From: Thermaceae bacterium
GTDB taxonomy: Bacteria > Deinococcota > Deinococci > Deinococcales > Marinithermaceae
DNA: 6,826 nucleotides
Assembly: GCA_027023115.1 (NCBI GenBank)
Contig: JALVWZ010000394.1
Location: 1 to 6,826, forward strand
Direction of reading: 5' to 3'
In this document: positions 1-5,496 of the stretch, one piece after another
How the letters are laid out: each line of letters starts with the position of its first letter
How positions within the stretch are numbered: position 1 is the stretch's first letter
Made by a program: the position numbers and the translations under genes
Notes under the pieces: generated by a model
What the model saw: the letters and a program-made list of their open reading frames with translations, nothing else
Databases searched by the model: none
What the model was told of the DNA's origin: nothing

Positions 1-18
1 GGGAGGAGGCGCGTGAGC

Positions 19-1314
19 CTAAGCAAAGGGCACCTCCAGCAGTTTTTCCAGCTCCAATGCGCGTGAGCCCTTGAGCAGTACCGTTCGCAGGCCGCGCCGC
101 CAGTCGTCCAGCAGTTCGGCGGCCTCGTTGACGCTCGCAGCAGCGCTGGCCGCGGGCCAGTCGGCGGCCATCAGCGGGGCGAACTCGCCCACGAAAAGAG
201 CCCGCTCGGCCACTTCGCGAACCCGTGCGGCCGCCCAGTGGTGCCAGCGTTCGGCCTCGGCGCCGAGTTCGCGCATCGTGCCCAGGATCACTCCTTTGGG
301 GCCGGGGCAGCGGGAGAGCAGCTCGAGCGCGGCTTCCAGTGCCCGGGGGCTGGCGTTGTAGCTGTCGTCGAGCCAGAGGGCATCGCCCAACCGCCGCGGC
401 TGCAAGCGGTGGGGGGCGGGCGCTTGCTGTTCGAGTCTGTCCGCGGCCGCGGCCACGTCCTCGCCTAGCAATTCCGCCGCCGCCAGCGCCGCCAGCGCCG
501 CCAGCGCCGCGCCGCGTCCCAAGGTCTGCAGATGCAACCGGCGCCCTCCGTAGGTAAAGGAAGTCCCCCCGCAGCCCAACTCAAGGTCGGCGCCCCGAAA
601 GTCGGCCCCTGCCTCAAAGCCGTAGGTGCGGCTGCCGGCGGGCAGGCCCCAGGACGACGTGGCGACGTGGGCCAGCTTGAGAGGGGAGGCTTCGAGCAGG
701 CGCATCTTCTCGCGGGCCACATCGGCCAGCGTCCCCAGACCTTCCAGGTGTACCGGCGCGATTGCGGTCAGAATGCCCAGGTCGGGCCGGGTCAGGTAGA
801 CCAGGTCGTCCATCTCGCCGGGGTGGTCAATGCCCAGCTCGACAACCGCGCCGGCGGCGGCCGGGTCCAGGTTCCAAAAAAAGCGGACCAAAGCCGGCGG
901 GGTGTTGAGGTTGCCGGGGGTGGCAGGCCAGCCGAGCGCCTGCCGCAGCGCCTCCTTGGTGCCGGTCTTGCCGACCGAGCCAGTCACCGCCAGCAACGGC
1001 CCGGCCAGGCCTCCCCGTAGCCAGCGGCCCAGCTCGAGCAGGGCGGCGTAGGTGTCGCTGACGGTTAGCCGTCGGGGCCCGTCTTGACGGCTAAAGGCCA
1101 GCGCCGCTCCCCGCTCGAGCGCGTCGGCAACGAACTCCTCACCGTCGCGGGTGCTGCCAGGGAGGGCGAAGAAGGCGTACCCGGGCTCCACCATTCGCGA
1201 ATCCCAGACCACGTCGCGCGCCGGCTGGCAAGACTCACCGGCCCGGCCGCCGGTAATGGCGGCCAGCAAATCGGGGCTGAGGGTTCGCGCATGCGTCACT
1301 TGCACATCATACAC
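19..1314 (-). CDS. murF: UDP-N-acetylmuramoyl-tripeptide--D-alanyl-D-alanine ligase (MurF)
   Basis: Cytoplasmic Mur ligase that uses ATP to add D-Ala-D-Ala to UDP-MurNAc-tripeptide, the last soluble peptidoglycan precursor step. The 431-residue product is slightly shorter than E. coli MurF (about 450). Visible motifs: an N-terminal substrate domain with WDSR (37-40) and PGYAFFALPG; a P-loop TGSVGKTGTK (111-120); GNLNT (134-138); VVELGIDHPGEMD; PVHLEGLG with the conserved His; then DDSYNASP, LGTMRELG and KGSR in the C-terminal domain. It starts at a GTG, 3 bases after the ftsI stop, with GGTGAG at 1321-1326 as ribosome binding site 6 bases upstream. Oddities: the HNxxNA motif expected before the C-terminal domain reads GRGAALAA, and the usual GNxNN and GKTTTK are also altered (see findings). 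The family call is secure; full activity is inferred. Confidence 0.95.
   Translation of the reverse strand: MYDVQVTHARTLSPDLLAAITGGRAGESCQPARDVVWDSRMVEPGYAFFALPGSTRDGEEFVADALERGAALAFSRQDGPRRLTVSDTYAALLELGRWLRGGLAGPLLAVTGSVGKTGTKEALRQALGWPATPGNLNTPPALVRFFWNLDPAAAGAVVELGIDHPGEMDDLVYLTRPDLGILTAIAPVHLEGLGTLADVAREKMRLLEASPLKLAHVATSSWGLPAGSRTYGFEAGADFRGADLELGCGGTSFTYGGRRLHLQTLGRGAALAALAALAAAELLGEDVAAAADRLEQQAPAPHRLQPRRLGDALWLDDSYNASPRALEAALELLSRCPGPKGVILGTMRELGAEAERWHHWAAARVREVAERALFVGEFAPLMAADWPAASAAASVNEAAELLDDWRRGLRTVLLKGSRALELEKLLEVPFA
479..505. repeat. 9-bp tandem repeat (GCCGCCAGC x3) inside murF
   Basis: Three exact copies of GCCGCCAGC lie head to tail, with degenerate GCC-rich sequence on both sides. 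The unit is a multiple of three, so copy-number change would keep frame. It encodes an Ala-Ala-Leu run in MurF at the place where the family normally carries its HNxxN motif. Confidence 0.85.
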
Positions 1315-1317
1315 AAC

Positions 1318-2720
1318 TTACTCACCATTAGCCATTCTAACCGAGTCCGGGGGCGTACCCCAATAGGCCAGGGCGCGAGCGGCGAAATCGCGGAAAATGG
1401 GCGCCGCTACGATGGAGCCAAAACTGGAGGTTTGGGGGTTGTAGAGCACCACCAGCACCGTCGCCCGGGGCTCGTCCGCGGGAACGAAGCCGGCGAAGAG
1501 GGCGGCGTAGACATTCGACTCTTTGTATCCCTTACCGGTGTTGATCTGCGCGGTGCCGGTCTTGCCGCCCAGCTGATAGCCGCGCAGGCTGGCGCGGTGG
1601 GCGTTGTGGCGCGCCAGCACCTGGCGCAACTGAGTGGCCACCTGCGGGCTGAATACCCGCTCGCCCCGCGCCGGTTGCAGGGGCTCGAGCAGGGTGGGGC
1701 GCACGAAGACGCCGTCGTTGGCCAGGGTGTTGAAGGCAGCCGCCAGGTGCAGCGGGGTAACCGAGATGCCCTGACCGAAGCTCAGGGTGGCCTCTTCGAA
1801 CTCGCCGATCTCGCTTTTGCGCATGTGCTGGGTGGCCCAGAGTCTGAATCCGGGTAGCAGGTCGTTGTCGTAGAGGTGGAGACGGCGGTGGTAGTCGTAG
1901 AGGGTGCCCGGGCTGATCCTCTCGACGAAGGTGCTCATGCCGACGTTGGAGGAGTAGGCGAGTACCTGCTCGAGGCTCAGCTTCTCCGGGTGCTGGACAA
2001 CGTCGCCAATGAAGTCCTTACCGATGCGGCGGCGCATGGGCGCGTCCACCACGTCATTCATCCGGGCTGCTCCTTGTTGCAGGAGAATGGCGGCGGTAAT
2101 CGCCTTGAGAGTTGAACCGGGTTCCACCAGCCGCTCGAAGGCGTAGTTGGTCAAACGAGGGTCCTTGCCGGGGTCGCCACGCGGGCTGTTGGGGTCGAAG
2201 GCGGGCGCGTTAGCGACGGCCAGCAGGCGGCCGCTCTTGCTTTCCATGACGATCAGCGTGCCCCACTCGGCGCCGCTAGCGGCGACCCCTTTCCAAAGGG
2301 CGTCTTCGGCGAAGGTCTGCAGTTTGGAATCGAGGGTCAGATAGACGTTCTCGCCGCGAGATAGCCGGCCTTCCATGGCCTTTTCGACGCCGGCCTGACC
2401 GGCGTCGGCTTCGCCGCTGGTGTTGATGCGTCCGTCGGGGCCGCGCTTGCCCTTGACGTAGCCGACTACTTGCCCGGCGGTTTGGCCCAGCGGATAGACG
2501 CGCTCGCCGTTCTGCGTGCTGAGTGCCAGTGGTGCGCCGTCGGCGCTGTAGATGCCGCCGCGCGGCGCCAGCAGCGGCGTCGGGTGGGCCGGCTCGGGCC
2601 AGAGGTTCAGGCTCATCCCGGGGGTATCCACCAGTATGGCGGCCACGCCTCCCACCAGCAGGCCGGCCCAGAGCAAAAGCAGCAGGGCCAGCGCCCAAAC
2701 GCGCTGGATGCTGGCCGTGC

Positions 2721-2724
<4 letters not shown>
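1318..2724 (-). CDS. ftsI: Septal peptidoglycan transpeptidase FtsI (PBP2b/PBP3 class)
   Basis: Class B penicillin-binding protein that cross-links septal peptidoglycan in the periplasm, as partner of FtsW and the FtsQLB complex. One N-terminal membrane segment (about residues 9-31) is followed by a short linker and the transpeptidase domain. All three active-site motifs are intact: STLK (204-207, nucleophile Ser204), SSN (258-260) and KTG (388-390). RGGIYSADG (56-64) marks the start of the dimerisation (pedestal) region, which is much reduced: Ser204 compares with Ser307 in E. coli FtsI, and total length is 468 against 588. No C-terminal PASTA repeat is seen. The GTG start overlaps the ftsL stop by 4 bases (GTGA), and AGGTGG lies 5 bases upstream, implying translational coupling. 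The dcw position supports FtsI rather than an elongation-type PBP2. Confidence 0.95.
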
Positions 2725-3844
<1,120 letters not shown>

Positions 3845-4276
3845 TCAAAGGTCGCGGAGCGACTCGGGAATGCCGAACTGTTTGCTCAGCTCTTCCAGGC
3901 GCTCGAAATAGCGGTCTTCGTCCCAGATCTCGACGTGGTCGCCGGTGCTGAGCACTACCGCCCGGTCGCGCAGACCGGCGGTGCGGCGCAGGGCTGGCGG
4001 CACCAGCACCCGCCCCTGGCGGTCGAGTTTGGTCTGATGGGCCGAGGAGTAATAAAACTTGCGGAAATAGCGCGATTGCATGTCGAGAGTGGGCATTTTG
4101 CTCAGGCGCTCGGCTATCTTGTCCCAATAGGGGAGAGTAAGCACGTCAACCCCGCCCTCGAAGCCGCGCGTGAGCACCAGACCCTCTGCGAAGAAGGGGC
4201 GGAAGGGCACCGGAATCACCACGCGGCCCTTGCCGTCGATGCTGACCAGGTGCTCACCACTCGGAATGCGATCCAA
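3845..4276 (-). CDS. mraZ: Transcriptional regulator MraZ
   Basis: DNA-binding protein of the AbrB-like double-psi fold that forms ring oligomers and represses the dcw operon in the species studied. The 143 residues match the family length. It has two copies of the MraZ domain: the first with DGKGRVVIP (14-22), the second with DRQGRVLVPPALR (85-97) followed by the AVVLSTGDHVEIWDEDRY segment. It is the first gene of the cluster. The start is TTG (4276-4274), chosen because AGAAGGAGG sits 8 bases upstream and no in-frame ATG lies nearby. A 10-bp-spaced GTGG array lies 76-120 bases upstream of this start and is its probable autoregulatory target. The family identity is certain; local targets are inferred. 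Confidence 0.97.
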   Translation of the reverse strand: MDRIPSGEHLVSIDGKGRVVIPVPFRPFFAEGLVLTRGFEGGVDVLTLPYWDKIAERLSKMPTLDMQSRYFRKFYYSSAHQTKLDRQGRVLVPPALRRTAGLRDRAVVLSTGDHVEIWDEDRYFERLEELSKQFGIPESLRDL

Positions 4277-4284
4277 CGCCCGTT

Positions 4285-4293
4285 CCTCCTTCT
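4285..4293 (-). promoter_or_regulatory. Strong Shine-Dalgarno site deciding the mraZ TTG start
   Basis: On the minus strand AGAAGGAGG lies 8 bases before the TTG at 4276-4274. It is an almost full anti-SD match and is the best ribosome binding site in the window. It supports a TTG start for mraZ, which is the first gene of the operon and cannot rely on coupling from an upstream gene. Confidence 0.85.
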
Positions 4294-4351
4294 CAGCTAG
4301 CGCGGTAGCAGCTTCCGTAGCTCTCCGCGGGTCTGGCTGTGTTACAGTTTA

Positions 4352-4396
4352 CCACTCAATAGCCACGTTTTGCCACTATCTACCACAATCTACCAC
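4352..4396 (-). promoter_or_regulatory. Probable MraZ operator: five GTGG repeats at 10-11 bp spacing
   Basis: On the minus strand GTGG occurs at 4396-4393, 4386-4383, 4376-4373, 4366-4363 and 4355-4352, giving steps of 10, 10, 10 and 11 bases. Each is followed by an A/T-rich run; the first two units share GTGGTAGAT. Known MraZ operators are short G-rich boxes (TGGGN in E. coli, AAAGTG-type in Mycoplasma) repeated every 10 bp on one face of the helix in front of mraZ. Position, spacing and base content all agree. Binding itself is inferred. Confidence 0.8.
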
Positions 4397-4397
4397 C

Positions 4398-4406
4398 TTA
4401 TACACA
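4398..4406 (+). promoter_or_regulatory. DnaA-box-like site TTATACACA
   Basis: TTATACACA matches the general DnaA box TTATNCACA at every fixed position. It directly adjoins the GTGG array. Read on the minus strand it is TGTGTATAA, which contains the candidate -10 element of the dcw operon. A single 9-mer can arise by chance; the neighbouring boxes at 4460-4480 raise the likelihood. Confidence 0.5.
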
Positions 4407-4440
4407 GCCATCGCGTAGGGAAACGCCGTATTCATCGGGA
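4401..4440 (-). promoter_or_regulatory. Candidate promoter region of the dcw operon (weak)
   Basis: The minus strand reads TGTGTATAAGG, giving a -10-like TATAAG at 4402-4397, just upstream of the GTGG array. No good -35 is found 16-18 bases upstream (only GTTTC-type sequence). Another partial -10 is GATAAT at 4476-4471, also without a -35. Some promoter must lie between the rnpB terminator and mraZ, but its exact place is not settled by sequence. Confidence 0.3.
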
Positions 4441-4446
4441 ATTCGT

Positions 4447-4464
4447 GATATTCCACTGAATATC
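4447..4464. repeat. Perfect dyad GATATTC-N4-GAATATC
   Basis: GATATTC (4447-4453) and GAATATC (4458-4464) are exact reverse complements separated by CACT. The dyad lies upstream of the dcw operon and overlaps the weaker DnaA-like word. It could be an operator for a dimeric regulator or a chance A/T-rich dyad. Confidence 0.5.
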
Positions 4465-4480
4465 CACAGGATTATCCACA
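4460..4480 (+). promoter_or_regulatory. Pair of DnaA boxes (ATATCCACA and TTATCCACA)
   Basis: TTATCCACA at 4472-4480 is the exact consensus DnaA box and the word reported for the T. thermophilus origin. ATATCCACA at 4460-4468 matches 8 of 9, in the same orientation and 12 bases away. A degenerate reverse-orientation box, TGTGGAGAG (7 of 9), lies at 4497-4505. No dnaA or dnaN gene is in the window, so a regulatory role seems likelier than an origin. Binding is inferred. Confidence 0.6.
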
Positions 4481-4542
4481 GACATGTCAGCGATTATGTG
4501 GAGAGAAGTCAGGCGCAAATGCGATCTCATCGGAGAAAAGGC

Positions 4543-4570
4543 GCAAAGAGAACCCCCGCCGGAGCGGGGG
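4543..4570 (-). terminator. Intrinsic terminator of rnpB with UCCG tetraloop
   Basis: On the minus strand a perfect 7-bp stem, CCCCCGC / GCGGGGG (4570-4564 and 4559-4553), closes a TCCG loop. C(UCCG)G belongs to the very stable UNCG tetraloop class. TTCTCTTT follows. It lies immediately past the 3' P1 strand of RNase P RNA and would separate rnpB transcription from the dcw operon. Confidence 0.85.
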
Positions 4571-4571
4571 T

Positions 4572-4930
4572 GGGAAGGGATGTAAGCCGGGTTCTGTCGG
4601 GCACGGTCATCTATCTGGGACCGACGTCGCCGTCGGCCTCGAGCGGCCAACCCGCAGGTTCTATCGGGCCGGGCTAGCCCTCCCTGCCTACCTAGCCTTG
4701 CACCGGGTGGGGTTTACCTAGCCGCCCCGGTCTCCCGGAGCGCTGGTGGGCTCTTACTCCACCGTTTCACCCTTGCCTCCCTGACCTCCCCGGGCGGGGA
4801 GCGGATTGGCGGTCTGTTCTCTGTGGCACTATCCGTCGCCTTGCGGCGCCCAGGCGTTACCTGGCACCCTGCCCTCTGGTGCCCGGACTTTCCTCACCCC
4901 ATTGTGGGGGCGCGACCGTGCTCCCTTCCC
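4572..4930 (-). ncRNA. rnpB: RNase P RNA, bacterial type A
   Basis: Catalytic RNA of RNase P, which cuts the 5' leader from pre-tRNAs. Conserved blocks on the minus strand, in order: GAGGAAAGTCCGGGC (4895-4881); a GCCGCAAGGC tetraloop hairpin; ACAGAGAACAGACCGCC; GTGAAACGGTGGAGTAAGAG; AGATAGATGACC; and ACAGAACCCGGCTTACA (4597-4581). The ends are set by a perfect 9-bp P1 helix, GGGAAGGGA (4930-4922) with TCCCTTCCC (4580-4572), giving about 359 nt, in the usual range; the mature 3' end may run a few bases further. A promoter sits directly upstream and a terminator directly downstream, so it is a single-gene transcription unit. The small open frames across it are not genes. Confidence 0.97.
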
Positions 4931-4937
4931 AAACCTT

Positions 4938-4966
4938 ATTCTAGCGTTTTTGGCCGTTTCAGTCAC
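4938..4966 (-). promoter_or_regulatory. rnpB promoter
   Basis: The minus strand has GTGACT (4966-4961) as -35, a 17-base spacer and TAGAAT (4943-4938) as -10, 5 of 6 to consensus. Seven bases separate the -10 from the first base of the P1 helix at 4930, so the predicted start of transcription is the mature 5' end. This is the best promoter-like sequence in the window. Confidence 0.8.
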
Positions 4967-5032
4967 GCCCGTGTGGTCGGCAAAATCTCGGGCTCATCGC
5001 TGAGGCACCATGCTCCGAGAGATCAAATGGCG

Positions 5033-5063
5033 TGTAGGGGAGGGTTTCAAACCCTCCCCTACA
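5033..5063. repeat. Perfect 31-bp palindrome (15-bp arms, 1-base centre)
   Basis: The left arm TGTAGGGGAGGGTTT (5033-5047) and right arm AAACCCTCCCCTACA (5049-5063) are exact reverse complements around C5048. As RNA it would fold into a long GC-rich hairpin. No T tract follows on either strand, so it is not a standard terminator. GTAGGGG-arm palindromes of this design occur as dispersed intergenic repeats in several bacterial groups, and I infer that class here. Confidence 0.9.
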
Positions 5064-5138
5064 TCCGCGTTGGTGAACTAGCTGTAGAATTCGACCACGT
5101 TGTTCACGCCACCCCCTGTCGCCACTAGCATCTTCCCT

Positions 5139-5167
5139 CGTCACCCCAGCGAAAGCTGGGGTCCAGG
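5139..5167 (+). repeat. REP-like hairpin with GAAA loop
   Basis: ACCCCAGC (5143-5150), GAAA and GCTGGGGT (5155-5162) form an 8-bp stem with a GNRA tetraloop, preceded by CGTC and followed by CCAGG. The layout CGTC-stem-GAAA-stem-CCAG is that of widespread REP-type intergenic repeats in bacteria. The family match is from memory; the hairpin is seen directly. Confidence 0.75.
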
Positions 5168-5204
5168 ACCGAGTTAGTGGTCGGGGTTGGGGCGCCGCTT
5201 CGTC

Positions 5205-5232
5205 ACCGTTGTTGCCATTCGTAACCGTTGTT
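5205..5232. repeat. Short direct repeat ACCGTTGTT x2
   Basis: ACCGTTGTT occurs at 5205-5213 and again at 5224-5232, between the two REP-like units. It may be part of the same element or a chance repeat. Confidence 0.5.
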
Positions 5233-5240
5233 TTCCTTGG

Positions 5241-5259
5241 TCTCCACGAGCGATGGAGA
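5241..5259. repeat. Inverted repeat TCTCCA-N7-TGGAGA
   Basis: TCTCCA (5241-5246) pairs with TGGAGA (5254-5259) across a 7-base loop, just before the second REP-like unit. It adds to the palindrome density of this gap. Confidence 0.5.
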
Positions 5260-5264
5260 AAGCG

Positions 5265-5293
5265 CTGCTCTGGATTCCAGCTCGCGCGAGCCT
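5265..5293 (-). repeat. Second, decayed REP-like unit in inverse orientation
   Basis: On the minus strand GCTCGCGCGAGC (5291-5280, a perfect 12-bp palindrome) runs into GAGCTGGAATCCAG. It aligns by eye with the unit at 5143-5167 (about 17 of 27 bases), sharing the CTGG..TCCAG tail. Two inverse REP-like units about 100 bases apart resemble a BIME arrangement. Confidence 0.5.
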
Positions 5294-5496
5294 GCTGACT
5301 TGCTTGATTGGAATGGCAGCCTTAGTTTGGCTGAGCACGGTTCGCTGCGCTTTCTGCGAACGTTTTTATCGACCGCATTATGCGGGAGGAGTCTTAACGC
5401 CTCGCTGCGGGAGCGGCTGGCTAGGCGTATAGTCATCCGCTTTTCGCCGGGGTTCGTGGCATTCGTCCTGCCCAAAAAAAACACGGGCCGCGGGGT

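Larger units (their letters stand above)
4967..5496. other. Gene-free intergenic stretch between rqcH and rnpB
   Basis: About 530 bases lie between the rnpB promoter and the rqcH stop. Small frames exist on both strands (for example about 93 codons at 5203-5484 minus and 106 codons at 5228-5548 plus), but they overlap each other and resemble no protein I know. What can be seen is structural: a 31-bp palindrome, two REP-like hairpins in opposite orientation, a short direct repeat and a T8 tract after rqcH. I see no tRNA. Confidence 0.7.

Noticed and set aside
1084..1857. 257-codon open frame on the plus strand
   Set aside because: It lies antisense across the murF/ftsI junction, has low-complexity composition with no recognisable domain, and is explained by high GC and codon bias of the real minus-strand genes.
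4346..4396. CRISPR-like array
   Set aside because: Units are 10 bp with no spacers, and the position and phasing fit a protein-binding operator.
4340..4505. Replication origin (oriC)
   Set aside because: There are only two good DnaA boxes plus weaker ones, no dnaA/dnaN neighbour and no clear long AT-rich unwinding element. A regulatory role fits the mraZ leader better.
4986..5020. TCTCGG / CCGAGA inverted repeat with 23-base spacer
   Set aside because: A 6-bp match over this distance is expected by chance, and it is not tied to the rnpB promoter elements.
5033..5063. Bidirectional intrinsic terminator
   Set aside because: The stem is long, but neither strand has a T tract after it and the loop would be too small without opening central pairs.
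4806..5128. Small plus-strand open frames
   Set aside because: They overlap the RNase P RNA, whose conserved blocks and P1 helix account for this sequence.
5203..5484. 93-codon minus-strand open frame starting inside REP-like sequence
   Set aside because: No known family, no good ribosome binding site, and an opposite-strand frame of similar length covers the same bases. Reported only as an unexplained segment.
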